From: Mucilaginibacter flavus
GTDB taxonomy: Bacteria; Bacteroidota; Bacteroidia; Sphingobacteriales; Sphingobacteriaceae
Length of the DNA stretch: 64,000 nucleotides
Assembly: GCF_030409315.1 (NCBI RefSeq)
Contig: NZ_JAUFPS010000094.1
Coordinates: 1-64,000, forward strand
Reading direction: 5' to 3'
In this document: positions 7,568 through 16,529 of the stretch, one piece after another
How the letters are laid out: every line of letters begins with the position of its first letter
How positions within the stretch are numbered: position 1 is the first letter of the stretch
The notes under the pieces: model-generated
Database searches by the model: none
The model's input: the letters and a program-made list of their open reading frames with translations, nothing else
What the model was told of the DNA's origin: nothing
Made by a program: the position numbers and the translations under genes

Positions 7568-8086
7568 GAGTATTGTTTCTGTATTTGATCTGCTTTACTG
7601 CTTCCGCTTTGCGGTATTATAAGGCCTTAAGATGCATAATTAAACGGTATTTGATCGCGATATGTAATAGTTTTTAAAGTGTAGCTTAATTGTTACCTTT
7701 TTTGCACCCCTTGACACGTTTGCGTGGATTACATTTTATGAAAAAGTTTAAATGTTATTTATTAATTAAATAAATAACATTATTTGAGACTGCTATTTTA
7801 ACAATGAATGAATATATAAACTGCCATTTTGTAAAACTATCGACAATCGCTTTTTTTATTACCGCAAATTTGTAATTGTTAGTTAATAAGATGATTTTGG
7901 CGTAGTTATTTTAATAGGGGTATTAAATAACAAAAAATCAAAAATGCTGGCGTGATTATTCGCGCCTGCATTTTTTAATCTCATCATAACAAAAAGATTC
8001 AGCTATTTTGTGACAGAGACTATTTGAAGGGAATTTAAATAGCAATAGCCTTTCGCGGTATATCAATTATGATTTTACAGGTAATA
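7568..8086. other. AT-rich intergenic region with a palindrome and an orphan terminator
   Basis: No protein gene is seen. AATGTTATTTA and its complement flank TTAATTAA at 7751-7781, an almost perfect 31-bp palindrome. A terminator-like hairpin lies at 7942-7976. The stretch between them could carry a small RNA, but nothing proves transcription. Confidence 0.4.
7942..7976 (+). terminator. Orphan Rho-independent terminator
   Basis: AATGC-T-GGCG pairs with CGCC-T-GCATT, and six T residues follow on the plus strand. A-rich sequence before it also lets it serve the minus-strand gene ending at 8087, about 110 bp away. No plus-strand gene precedes it for 375 bp. Confidence 0.6.
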
Positions 8087-8560
8087 TCACGTTTTATCAA
8101 ACATATACCCGGTTTCATGCTTGGCAGCAGACATAACAAAAAAACTTTGCATATTACCTACATCAGGTAGTTTGGATAATTTTTCTATAAGCACTTTGTT
8201 ATACTCATCCATGTCTTTAATGGCAATTCGCAGCAAAAAATCAAATGCCCCGGTCATGTGATAGCACTCCATTACTTCAGGTAGTTTTATAGTTGCCTCC
8301 ATAAAAGCTTTTAAGCTTTCCTGCGAGTGTTCTTTGAGATGTACCTGGGTGTAGGCAATAAGCCCCCTGCCTACCAGCTTATGATTAATAATGGCTGTAT
8401 AACGTTGAATGTATCCCCCATCCTGTAGTTTTCTGATCCGGGCATGTATAGGAGTGATAGAAAGGTTCAGCAAATGCGCTATCTCTTTATGGCTTATCCT
8501 TGCATCTTTTTCCAGTAATTTAAGGATGCCGAGGTCTATTTTATCCAGGCGGTTTTCCAT
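8087..8560 (-). CDS. Lrp/AsnC-family transcriptional regulator
   Basis: This 157-residue DNA-binding protein has an N-terminal winged HTH (about residues 5-55, DARISHKEIAHLLNLS) and a C-terminal RAM/AsnC ligand-binding domain (about 65-150). The usual family length is 150-165. It binds amino acids or related effectors and controls metabolism genes as octamers. Its ATG lies 2 bp after the stop of the fructose-1,6-bisphosphatase gene, so the two are co-transcribed. This suggests it links gluconeogenesis to amino-acid supply, which is inference. A paralogue lies at 51.3 kb. Confidence 0.9.
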   Translation of the reverse strand: MENRLDKIDLGILKLLEKDARISHKEIAHLLNLSITPIHARIRKLQDGGYIQRYTAIINHKLVGRGLIAYTQVHLKEHSQESLKAFMEATIKLPEVMECYHMTGAFDFLLRIAIKDMDEYNKVLIEKLSKLPDVGNMQSFFVMSAAKHETGYMFDKT

Positions 8561-8562
8561 GT

Positions 8563-9582
8563 TCAGTTTTTTTGGAGTATCTGGTTTAATAAATTAAAGC
8601 TTTCGGCTTTTTCTACCATGTTTTTCGATCCTATAAAAATTGGAGAACGCTGATGCAACTCGGTGATTTCAAGATCCAGGATTCGTTTGCTGCCGTTGGT
8701 AGCCTTACCGCCAGCCTGTTCAATCAAAAAAGCCATTGGATTACATTCATAAAGCAGGCGTAATTTGCCGCCAGGGGCTGATGCTGTAACGGGATATATA
8801 AATATACCTCCTTTAATAAGGTTACGGTGTACATCGGCCACCATCGAGCCAATATACCGGGATGAATAGGGGCGTTTAGTAACCGGATCTTCTACCTGGC
8901 AATATTTGATATAGTCTTTAACCCCTTGCGGAAAATGCACGTAATTACCTTCGTTTATCGAGTAAATAAACCCATTCTGCGGAATTTTCATATTAGGGTG
9001 CGAGAGGCAAAACTCACCGATGGAAGGATCAAGTGTAAAACCGTTTACACCTTTGCCGGTAGTGTAAACCAGCATAGTAGATGAGCCATAAATTACGTAA
9101 CCTGCCGCTACCTGCGCTGTTCCGCGCTGCAAAACATCTTTTATGCGTGGTGGCCCCTCTGTAGTTTTTCTGCGATAAATAGAAAAAATAGTCCCTACAG
9201 GTACATTAACATCAATATTTGATGACCCATCCAAAGGATCAATTGCTACAATATATTTAGCGTTTTTTGAAACGTCGGTATCAAGCCTTATAATCCCCTC
9301 ATTTTCCTCAGAGGCAACAATGCAGCATTCGCCGCCGCTTTTTAGTGCCGAAATAAATTGCCGGTCGGCATAAACGTCAAGCTTTTGCTGGTGTTCGCCC
9401 TGGATGTTTACGCCGCCTGCGTCGCCCAGGATATCTATAAGTCCTGCTTTACTTACCTCGCGGTTAACAATTTTGGCGGCAATGCCAATGTCGCGCAATA
9501 ACCTCGAAAGCTCTCCTTTAGCAAAAGGAAAATCGGCTTGCTGTTTAATAATGAATTGCCCTAAAGTAATAGTTTCGCTCAT
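8563..9582 (-). CDS. fbp: Fructose-1,6-bisphosphatase, class I
   Basis: This 339-residue cytoplasmic enzyme hydrolyses fructose 1,6-bisphosphate to fructose 6-phosphate in gluconeogenesis. Metal-site motif DPLDGSSN lies at 115-122. The substrate-binding YIGSMVADVHRNL segment and a GGKLRLLYECNP segment follow in the family order. Length and start (ATG at 9580-9582, MSETITLGQF) are normal for class I enzymes. It is the first gene of a two-gene unit with the Lrp regulator. It is divergent, across 500 bp, from the small membrane peptide and PEP carboxykinase genes, the other committed gluconeogenic step. Confidence 0.97.
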   Translation of the reverse strand: MSETITLGQFIIKQQADFPFAKGELSRLLRDIGIAAKIVNREVSKAGLIDILGDAGGVNIQGEHQQKLDVYADRQFISALKSGGECCIVASEENEGIIRLDTDVSKNAKYIVAIDPLDGSSNIDVNVPVGTIFSIYRRKTTEGPPRIKDVLQRGTAQVAAGYVIYGSSTMLVYTTGKGVNGFTLDPSIGEFCLSHPNMKIPQNGFIYSINEGNYVHFPQGVKDYIKYCQVEDPVTKRPYSSRYIGSMVADVHRNLIKGGIFIYPVTASAPGGKLRLLYECNPMAFLIEQAGGKATNGSKRILDLEITELHQRSPIFIGSKNMVEKAESFNLLNQILQKN

Positions 9583-10095
9583 GGCTTAGTGTAAAAACTA
9601 CATTGGTTGTTTACTTAATTGGTAAAGCCAATGTAGATATAAAATGATTTAATTTGCAAATTTTAACCATTAAATTGAACGCTTGTGTTATTTTATTGGT
9701 GTTGGCATAGTGTATTGAGTTTGTATTTCAAATGCCGAATTAGCTGCGGAATGTGTTTTTTAATGTATTAAACAGAAAAAATGACCTTTTATAAACTGTT
9801 TTTAGTCATGTTTTCCAAAATGATAGTATGCTATGGTTTTAGTAACTAAAACAGCCAACCTTTACAGCATAATTCAAACGCCATGGCGCATTTGATCAAC
9901 CAATTATTATTAAAAAAATAGAACAAAAAAAACAGGCTTTTGAGGCAAAAACCCGGCTGGCGGTGATTGCTTTTTTTGTCGATAACTATTAGCTGTCAAG
10001 ATCCCTATGATATCGGAAAGGATAATTATAAAAGACCAGGTTTTTGTTTTCAATCAACAACCGGCTATCTGGAAAAATAATTACAATTCAATAAA
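9583..10095. other. Divergent regulatory region between fbp and pckA units
   Basis: This AT-rich region of 513 bp has no convincing gene. It must hold the promoters of both gluconeogenic units. I see no strong palindrome or perfect TAnnTTTG box. Confidence 0.4.
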
Positions 10096-10236
10096 ATGAA
10101 AGCGATGAAAGTATCAGTTACATCAATAACGGTCACAGCGTTGGTTTTAACAGCGGCACCAATTGCGGTTTACCTGTTTAGGCGATACCGTAAATGTAAA
10201 AAGGGATATAACGATGATTTTGAAGGTTGGATTTAA
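10096..10236 (+). CDS. 46-residue single-pass membrane peptide upstream of pckA
   Basis: ATG at 10096 to TAA at 10234-10236 encodes 46 residues. They comprise a short basic start, one hydrophobic helix (about residues 7-27, VSVTSITVTALVLTAAPIAV), a strongly basic stop-transfer patch (FRRYRKCKK) and an acidic-aromatic tail ending NDDFEGWI. This is a typical single-pass small membrane protein with a cytoplasmic C-terminus. It ends 10 bp before the pckA start and its last codons overlap the likely pckA ribosome site. It may be a leader peptide controlling pckA translation, or an independent small protein. I do not recognise a family. Confidence 0.5.
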   Translation: MKAMKVSVTSITVTALVLTAAPIAVYLFRRYRKCKKGYNDDFEGWI

Positions 10237-10246
10237 AAGGTTTAAT

Positions 10247-11794
10247 ATGATTGATTTAATTACAAAGCCTCAATTGCATTACCAGTTAACCGCAGAACAA
10301 TTGGTGGCGCAAACGCTGCAAAGGGGCGAGGGAGTTTTAAATAGTACCGGGGCTCTTGTGGTTAATACAGGTACGTTTACCGGTCGCTCGCCGGCTGATA
10401 AATTTATTGTTAAAGATCAGACCACGGAAAGTGCCATCCACTGGAACAAATTTAATCATCCGCTTGAGCCGGCCGCTTTTCTTAAATTGCAAATAGCTAT
10501 TTGCGCGTATCTTAATGAAAAGGCCGAAATATGGGTAAGGGATGCTTTTGCCTGCGCCAACCCCGGATACCGCTTATCTGTACGCGTGATTACCGAAACG
10601 CCCTGGAGTAATCATTTTACGGCCAACATGTTCATTAACCCCCAACCCGAAGAATTAAAGCTTGCAGATGATTGTGAATGGCAAGTGATACAGGCTCCTG
10701 GTTTTCAGGCTATACCCGAAGAGCACGGTACCAGAAAAGGAAATTTTACTGTGATTTCTTTTGCCCATAAAACCATCCTGATAGGAGGTACGGGTTATAC
10801 CGGTGAAATTAAAAAAGCCGTTTTCACGGTGCTTAATTACCTGTTACCGGGCATCAACGTATTGCCGATGCATTGCAGCATAAATGAAGGGAAAAGAGGC
10901 GATACAGCCTTGTTTTTTGGCTTAAGCGGTACGGGGAAAACTACCCTGAGTTCTGACTCCGACAGGTTATTGGTAGGCGATGATGAACATGGCTGGGACG
11001 ATGACGGAACTTTCAACTTTGAAGGTGGCTGTTATGCCAAAATTATTAACCTCTCGGCCGAGCATGAACCTCAAATATATAAGGCCATTAAGCATGGTGC
11101 TTTGGTAGAGAATGCCGGTTTTATTCCCGGTACTAATCATATTGATTACAGCTGTAAAAAGCTGACGGAAAATACCCGGGTGAGTTATCCATTGAGCTTT
11201 ATTAATAATGCCAAAACACAGGCGGTTTCGAGCATCCCCAAAAATATCTTTTTTCTTACCTGCGATGCCTACGGGGTTTTACCACCTATAAGCCGTTTAT
11301 CTGCAGTGCAGGCCATGTATCATTACCTTAACGGTTACACCGCTAAAATAGCAGGAACAGAAGAGGGAATACTGGAACCCCAGATAACATTTAGCGCGTG
11401 TTTTGGCGCGCCTTTTCTGCCCTTGCATCCCCATAAATATGCCGAGTTGTTTGGCTATCGAATGAAAATGCAGTCGGTAAAGGTATGGATGGTTAATACG
11501 GGCTGGTGTGGTGGCCCTTACGGCACTGGCAGCCGTATTAAACTTGCCTATACAAGGGCTATGATCACCGCCGCGCTTGATGGCCGGTTGGATCATGTAA
11601 GTTACGTTGTACACCCGTTTTTCGATATGCTTGTCCCACAAAGCTGTCCTGAAGTGCCCGAATTAATATTAAACCCACGTGATGCGTGGCCGGATGTAAA
11701 CGCATATGACCTGGCCGCACTGGAGCTTAAACGTAAATTTCAACTCAATTATGAGGAAGTTATGCTGGATGGCATGGTTTCAAGTAATTGCTAA
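10247..11794 (+). CDS. pckA: Phosphoenolpyruvate carboxykinase (ATP)
   Basis: This 515-residue cytoplasmic enzyme converts oxaloacetate and ATP to phosphoenolpyruvate, ADP and CO2. Motifs are RSPADKFIV near the N-terminus, the PEPCK signature before the P-loop, GLSGTGKTTLS with K231/T232, and the following metal-binding DDEHGWDDDG segment. The ATG at 10247 is preferred over the 10163 start: it begins at the family's natural N-terminus and has an AAAGG 6 bp upstream. The length is slightly shorter than the usual 530-540. It probably runs as a unit with the 46-residue peptide and is paired with fbp across the divergent region. Confidence 0.97.
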   Translation: MIDLITKPQLHYQLTAEQLVAQTLQRGEGVLNSTGALVVNTGTFTGRSPADKFIVKDQTTESAIHWNKFNHPLEPAAFLKLQIAICAYLNEKAEIWVRDAFACANPGYRLSVRVITETPWSNHFTANMFINPQPEELKLADDCEWQVIQAPGFQAIPEEHGTRKGNFTVISFAHKTILIGGTGYTGEIKKAVFTVLNYLLPGINVLPMHCSINEGKRGDTALFFGLSGTGKTTLSSDSDRLLVGDDEHGWDDDGTFNFEGGCYAKIINLSAEHEPQIYKAIKHGALVENAGFIPGTNHIDYSCKKLTENTRVSYPLSFINNAKTQAVSSIPKNIFFLTCDAYGVLPPISRLSAVQAMYHYLNGYTAKIAGTEEGILEPQITFSACFGAPFLPLHPHKYAELFGYRMKMQSVKVWMVNTGWCGGPYGTGSRIKLAYTRAMITAALDGRLDHVSYVVHPFFDMLVPQSCPEVPELILNPRDAWPDVNAYDLAALELKRKFQLNYEEVMLDGMVSSNC

Positions 11795-12042
11795 ATGCTA
11801 ACGTTCAGTAGCTTTTTAAAAACATATAAAAGCCGTCATTGTGAGGTACGAAGCAATCCCCAAGAAGCAGATCGACTAAGCAAATCCGCGCTTATTTGAT
11901 CATTTTTAAATAGCTTCTTATTGACATGGGTAGTTTTTTTCCATGGTGCGGAATTCTATTGCTTAATGCCAATTCTTCGCAGCTCAGCTGTGATAGGATT
12001 GGCATTTATTGTTGGATACCCGACGCGATATTTAATTATTTG
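11795..12042. repeat. Half-copy of the GCGAGGTACGAAGCAATC repeat and spacer
   Basis: CGTCATTGTGAGGTACGAAGCAATCCCCAA at 11834-11863 is one arm of a repeat seen as a full inverted pair at 43.37-43.46 kb and as another half at 58.72 kb. The remaining sequence up to the operators at 12043 shows no convincing gene; a 67-codon frame here has no features. Confidence 0.7.
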
Positions 12043-12060
12043 TTTGCTAAATCGATTTAT
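12043..12060 (+). promoter_or_regulatory. LacI-type operator site 1 (GCTAAATCGATTTA)
   Basis: TTTGCTAAATCGATTTAT matches the palindromic consensus GCTAAATCGATTTAGC at 14 of 16 core positions. It is centred about 67 bp before the ATG of the SGNH gene at 12121 and is one of nine sites in the locus. Confidence 0.75.
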
Positions 12061-12069
12061 TTTGCTTTC

Positions 12070-12088
12070 TTTGCTAAATCAATTTAGC
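12070..12088 (+). promoter_or_regulatory. LacI-type operator site 2
   Basis: TTTGCTAAATCAATTTAGC has a full two-sided palindrome with only the central G changed to A. Its centre is 27 bp from site 1, between two and three helical turns, so a pair of dimers could bind. It ends 32 bp before the ATG at 12121. Confidence 0.75.
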
Positions 12089-12120
12089 TTAAATAAGTAC
12101 TATACAATTTCAGAAAATAA

Positions 12121-13518
12121 ATGAGGAACTATTTTTATAGCTTGCTACTGCTTTGCGCTTTAAATACGGCCGCGGCAGCGCAAACTATCGGGCCGTTTAA
12201 GGCGGGAGATAGGGTAGTGTTCACCGGCAATAGCATTACGGATGGCGGGCATTATCATTCTTATATCTGGCTGTATTATATGACTCGTTTCCCCGGGCAG
12301 AGGATCACTATGTATAATGCCGGTATAGGTGGCGATGTATCAAAACAAATATTGGAGCGCATGGATAATGACGTATTTGCTAAAAAGCCAACGGTAGTGA
12401 CGCTTACTTTTGGGATGAACGATACCGGCTACCAAAACCTGAAAGGGGCGAAGGCCGATTCTACGTACGCTGCTAAAGTGGCCGAGTCATTAAAAAGTTT
12501 CAGGCTTATTGAGCAGAAATTAATTCAGCACCCCGAGGTTCGTAAAGTGATGATTGCCTCATCGCCTTATGACGAAACATCAAAAATAAAGACCACACCA
12601 TTGATTGGTAAAAACGCGGCCATGTTAAAAATCGCGGCCGTTCAGCAAGCCACCGCAGCTAAACACCACTGGGATTTTGTGGACTTTAACGGCCCTATTA
12701 CAGCTATAAATTTAAAGCAGCAACAAACCGATTCGACGTTTACCCTGGAGGGCAGCGACCGTATCCACCCAACTAACGATGGGCAAATGGTGATGGCCTG
12801 CCTGTTTCTGAAAGCCCAGGGATTAGCGGGAAAGAAAGTAGCCCAGATCACTATTAATAGTGGCCGTAAAATGTTAAAAGCCGCGGAAAACTGCAAGGTA
12901 GATTTAATGGTTTTTAAAAAGAATAGCATCGGTTTCAATTACCTGGCGTCGGCGTTACCCTATCCTATAGATACCATACCAAGTGGTTTCGGTCGGCCGG
13001 CCAAAGCCCAGGCAGAGGCTTTAAAAATTATTCCCATTACGGATGAATTTAACCAGGAACTTTTACAGGTTGAAGGTTTACAAGCATCTGCACAATATGT
13101 ATTGAAGATAGATGGCGAACCAATGGGTAGTTGGAGCGGCACAGATTATAACAGAGGTATCAACCTGGCAACCATCAACGCTACACCGCAATATCAGCAA
13201 GCCCTGGCGGTAATGCACCTGAACGAGGAACGCTGGACTATTGAACGCCGCCTGCGTGAATACTACTGGATGCATTACTCTATCCTGAAACCCAAGAGAA
13301 TGTTGTTTAACGACGGCCTGGCCACGGTAGATTCATTGCAGAAGTATGCCAAAAAAGATTTTTTTGTGGCAGTAACCGTACCCACTTACCAAAAGGCCCG
13401 GTTTACAGCCGTAAGGGAAGCCTGGCAAAAAGAAATGGATTTGCTTACCGATGAAATCTACCGCATTAATAAGCCTGTAACACATCGCATCGAAATAACA
13501 TTGGCAGCAAACAACTAA
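12121..13518 (+). CDS. Secreted two-domain SGNH/GDSL hydrolase (probable carbohydrate esterase)
   Basis: This 465-residue protein has a signal peptide at 1-20 (AAAAQ). The SGNH domain spans about 25-240: block I GNSITDGG with nucleophile S38, a Gly block near GIGGD, the GMND block, and DRIHPTNDG supplying Asp and His. Residues 250-465 form an extra domain ending in a charged helical region. Enzymes of this type remove acetyl groups from polysaccharides; the exact substrate is inferred. Its TAA overlaps the ATG of the GH38 gene by one base, so the two are translationally coupled. Two operator sites precede it. A paralogue with the same two-domain plan is at 18464. Confidence 0.88.
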   Translation: MRNYFYSLLLLCALNTAAAAQTIGPFKAGDRVVFTGNSITDGGHYHSYIWLYYMTRFPGQRITMYNAGIGGDVSKQILERMDNDVFAKKPTVVTLTFGMNDTGYQNLKGAKADSTYAAKVAESLKSFRLIEQKLIQHPEVRKVMIASSPYDETSKIKTTPLIGKNAAMLKIAAVQQATAAKHHWDFVDFNGPITAINLKQQQTDSTFTLEGSDRIHPTNDGQMVMACLFLKAQGLAGKKVAQITINSGRKMLKAAENCKVDLMVFKKNSIGFNYLASALPYPIDTIPSGFGRPAKAQAEALKIIPITDEFNQELLQVEGLQASAQYVLKIDGEPMGSWSGTDYNRGINLATINATPQYQQALAVMHLNEERWTIERRLREYYWMHYSILKPKRMLFNDGLATVDSLQKYAKKDFFVAVTVPTYQKARFTAVREAWQKEMDLLTDEIYRINKPVTHRIEITLAANN

Positions 13519-16079
13519 TGAAAATATCTACCTGTAAATTACTGATCATATTTTTAGTGATGAGCGGCATAGCGCATACAGCCGCCGCCCAAACCGCCTG
13601 GTATATTGACGGCTACCATGGGGGAGTGTGGGGACATTATCCCGATTGGAACACCCGTTTTATGGCCGATATGCTGAAGAACAACCCCGATTGGAAGATC
13701 AACATTGAACTGGAACCAGAAACCTGGGACAGGGCGCAAATGATTGATCCGGCAGCTTATGCCGATTTTAAGGCGTTGTTTGCCGATCAATCCCTTAACG
13801 GGCGCATTGAATATGTAAACCCGGCCTATTCGCAAAGCTATATGTACAATATCTCGGGCGAGAGCATGATTCGCCAGTTCGCGTACGGGATAAAAAAAAT
13901 CAGGGAGCATTTTCCAGAGGCTACTTTTACATCGTACTCTTCCGAGGAACCCTGTTTTACCAGTGCTTTGCCGCAAATTCTTACTTCGTTTGGGTTTAAA
14001 TATGCATCATTGAAAAACCCTAATACCTGCTTTGGCGGCTATACCCGCGCCCATAGCGGCGAGCTGGTTAATTGGATAGGGCCGGATGGTACCGGCATCC
14101 TTACCTCGCCACGTTACGCGGTAGAAAAACTATCCGACAAATCAACCTGGCAAACCATCGGGTGGACTAATGACGCTGCTTATTTGAAAGCCGCTTATGC
14201 CGATGGTATTAAGCACCCTATAGGGATGACTTTACAGGACGCCGGCTGGAAAGGCGGCCCGTTTATTGGCAAGGGCGATAAAAATGGAATACACAGCATT
14301 TATACCACTTGGAGAAATTACTTTGCCAATGTGATTAAAGGCGATGCGGTTACTGATTGGAAGGTATCGCAGGAAGATATGCTGGTGAGCCTGGTTTGGG
14401 GATCGCAGGTTACACAGCAAATAGCGCAACGGGTTAGGGTTAGCGAAAACAAGATAGTGCAGAGCGAAAAACTGGCGGCCATGGCAAAGATTTATGCCGG
14501 TGGCAATTATCCTTCGACTGGTTTTGATGCCGCCTGGCGAACCCTCTTGCTTTCGCAGCATCACGATTGCTGGATAGTGCCCTACAATGGCAAACCCGGC
14601 GATACCTGGGCCGATAAGGTTGTAGGCTGGACAACATTCACCAATAACAAAAGTGACAGTATAGCTAAGGCATCAGTCCTTAAAATAGCCGGTGCCGCTG
14701 ATGATTATGTCGCCGTTTATAATACCCTTGGTATGCATCGTAATGAAATCATTACAGTTGCCATTCCGCCAAAGTTTAACGTGGAGTACGTCGCCCTTTT
14801 TAATAGTGATGGTAAAAGGGTAGTAGGGCAGGTTATTCCCGCTGATAACACGGGGAGTGCAATGATGGCTTTCAAGGCAAGTGTGCCATCAATGGGCTAC
14901 GCTGCTTACCAGTTTAAGCAAGCAGAGCAGGCGGTTTCGACGGGTGCTCATATCAGCCAATCTGTTGATGGCAATTATCACCTGGAGACAGATTTGTATA
15001 GCATTACTATCGACCCTGCCCATGGCGGCATCATCAAAAGCCTGGTAGCTAAAACAATGGGCAACCGCGAGTTTGTGGATAAAGCCAATGCCCGTGGCTT
15101 TAATGAATTGCGTGGTAATTTTTATAACGATGGCGGATTTAAATCAACCAAAGATAACCCGGTAAAAGTGGAAGTATCGCAAAATGGTCCGCTTACTGTT
15201 AAGCTGGCTATTAATGGTACCATTAACGGCAGCGGCTATACCCAGGTGCTAACCCTTAACCAGGGCGAACCACGGATAGATGTGAAACTTAAGATAGATT
15301 GGAAAGGCAATCCAGGAATAGGGGAGGCTATGCAACCCGGTACCTACAAAATGGAGAACCCCGCCAAACCTTTTTATGACGACAGAAATAAACTGCTGGC
15401 GCTTTTTCCGCTTAATTTAAAACATCAAAAAGTATACAAAAATGGGCCATTTGATGTTACCGAAAGCAAGTTGCGCAACACGTTTTATACCCGCTGGGAT
15501 AGCATCAAAAATAACGTGATCCATACCTGGGTAGATGTTACCGGCGATAATGACCAATATGGCATGGCGCTGCTAACAGATCATACCACCAGTTACGCGC
15601 ATGGTGAGGATTTTCCGCTGGCGCTTGATGTGCAATACTCGGGCATGGGGCTTTGGGGGCGCAATTACACCGTTAACGGCCCAACCGAAATTAATTACGC
15701 GTTAATACCGCATACCGGCAAATGGGATAGGGCCGGAATTTGGGGCGAGGCTACCCAATGGCAGGAACCTTTGATAACAAGTACAGGCAGGCCGCAAACC
15801 GGTACTAAAAGTTCATTGATAAAAACGGACAAGGGGGTTGAGGTAAGCGCTTTGCAATGCAATGGCGATGATATGCTGCTGCGGGTTTTCAATACAGGCA
15901 CCAGCAACCATTGCAAGGTCGAGTTCCATTTTAATATCGATAAAGCCGAACTTGTTGAATTGGATGGCCGGGTTAAACAGCAATTGCCAATTAAAAAAGT
16001 GCAGAGCGGCCACGCAATTGATTTTTACATACCCAAATTTGGTGTGCGTACGGTTAGGTTGGTTAAAGCGGGGCTGTAG
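13518..16079 (+). CDS. GH38-like alpha-mannosidase, divergent active site
   Basis: This 853-residue secreted protein has a signal peptide at 1-25 (ending HTAAAQ). The catalytic region covers about 26-400. The His-His-Asp motif of GH38 is present at 348-350 (SQHHDCW), and the C-terminal beta-sandwich region (about 480-850) carries GH38C-like segments such as TGDNDQYGMALLTD and YALIPHTGKWD. The usual N-terminal zinc motif HxHxDPGW is replaced by YIDGYHGGVWGHY, and the nucleophile region DPFGHS by SEEPCFTS, so the nucleophile would be Glu. Either this is a distinct subfamily or its chemistry differs. It is coupled to the upstream SGNH esterase, pointing to removal of alpha-mannose from acylated glycans. 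Confidence 0.82.
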   Translation: MKISTCKLLIIFLVMSGIAHTAAAQTAWYIDGYHGGVWGHYPDWNTRFMADMLKNNPDWKINIELEPETWDRAQMIDPAAYADFKALFADQSLNGRIEYVNPAYSQSYMYNISGESMIRQFAYGIKKIREHFPEATFTSYSSEEPCFTSALPQILTSFGFKYASLKNPNTCFGGYTRAHSGELVNWIGPDGTGILTSPRYAVEKLSDKSTWQTIGWTNDAAYLKAAYADGIKHPIGMTLQDAGWKGGPFIGKGDKNGIHSIYTTWRNYFANVIKGDAVTDWKVSQEDMLVSLVWGSQVTQQIAQRVRVSENKIVQSEKLAAMAKIYAGGNYPSTGFDAAWRTLLLSQHHDCWIVPYNGKPGDTWADKVVGWTTFTNNKSDSIAKASVLKIAGAADDYVAVYNTLGMHRNEIITVAIPPKFNVEYVALFNSDGKRVVGQVIPADNTGSAMMAFKASVPSMGYAAYQFKQAEQAVSTGAHISQSVDGNYHLETDLYSITIDPAHGGIIKSLVAKTMGNREFVDKANARGFNELRGNFYNDGGFKSTKDNPVKVEVSQNGPLTVKLAINGTINGSGYTQVLTLNQGEPRIDVKLKIDWKGNPGIGEAMQPGTYKMENPAKPFYDDRNKLLALFPLNLKHQKVYKNGPFDVTESKLRNTFYTRWDSIKNNVIHTWVDVTGDNDQYGMALLTDHTTSYAHGEDFPLALDVQYSGMGLWGRNYTVNGPTEINYALIPHTGKWDRAGIWGEATQWQEPLITSTGRPQTGTKSSLIKTDKGVEVSALQCNGDDMLLRVFNTGTSNHCKVEFHFNIDKAELVELDGRVKQQLPIKKVQSGHAIDFYIPKFGVRTVRLVKAGL

Positions 16080-16152
16080 GGGAGTTTTTAAAACTATAAG
16101 TCTGGTGTTTATCACCGCCCTCAAAAAAATATAAAAATAATTACACAAATAT

Positions 16153-16170
16153 TTTGCTAAATCGATTTTA
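16153..16170 (+). promoter_or_regulatory. LacI-type operator site 3
   Basis: TTTGCTAAATCGATTTTA has a strong left half and weaker right half. It is 74 bp after the GH38 stop and 360 bp before the next start, so it may be an auxiliary site for looping with site 4. Confidence 0.65.
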
Positions 16171-16458
16171 TTAAATAATTTGGACGGTAATTACCAATTA
16201 TAAATATCCACTTCTTAAAATATCAATGCGGCAACTTAAAGCTAATTCTGTAAAAGGGATTGTGTCTTTTGTTTTTGTGGCAGCAGGTATTTTTGAAAGT
16301 AAAACCATAGGAGCGGGGCAGGCAAAGGCGTTGCATTAAATAAAAAACAGCTAATAACTAACGGGGCTGAAAACAGGTACTTATTTTTTACTGTAAGCCA
16401 ACAAAAACGGGGATGTAATATTGAGAATGATGTAATAGATGATGTTGATTTGTGCGGA

Positions 16459-16477
16459 TTTGCTAAAACGATTTATG
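16459..16477 (+). promoter_or_regulatory. LacI-type operator site 4
   Basis: TTTGCTAAAACGATTTATG lies with its centre about 60 bp before the ATG at 16530. One centre-proximal T is changed to A relative to the consensus. Confidence 0.7.
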
Positions 16478-16529
16478 TGAAACCAAATTATAAATACTAT
16501 ATCTATCAACCATTTATCAAAACCAAATT

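Larger units (their letters stand above)
16080..16529. other. Intergenic regulatory region with two operators
   Basis: No gene is seen in 450 bp. Operator sites lie at 16153-16170 and 16459-16477, about 300 bp apart, a spacing that would allow looping. A short GAATGATG-rich stretch near 16420-16445 shows no clear structure. Confidence 0.5.

Noticed and set aside
11921..12124. A 67-codon frame upstream of the first SGNH gene
   Set aside because: It overlaps both operator sites and the 5' region of the SGNH gene, has no recognisable features, and its codons are AT-rich like noncoding DNA.
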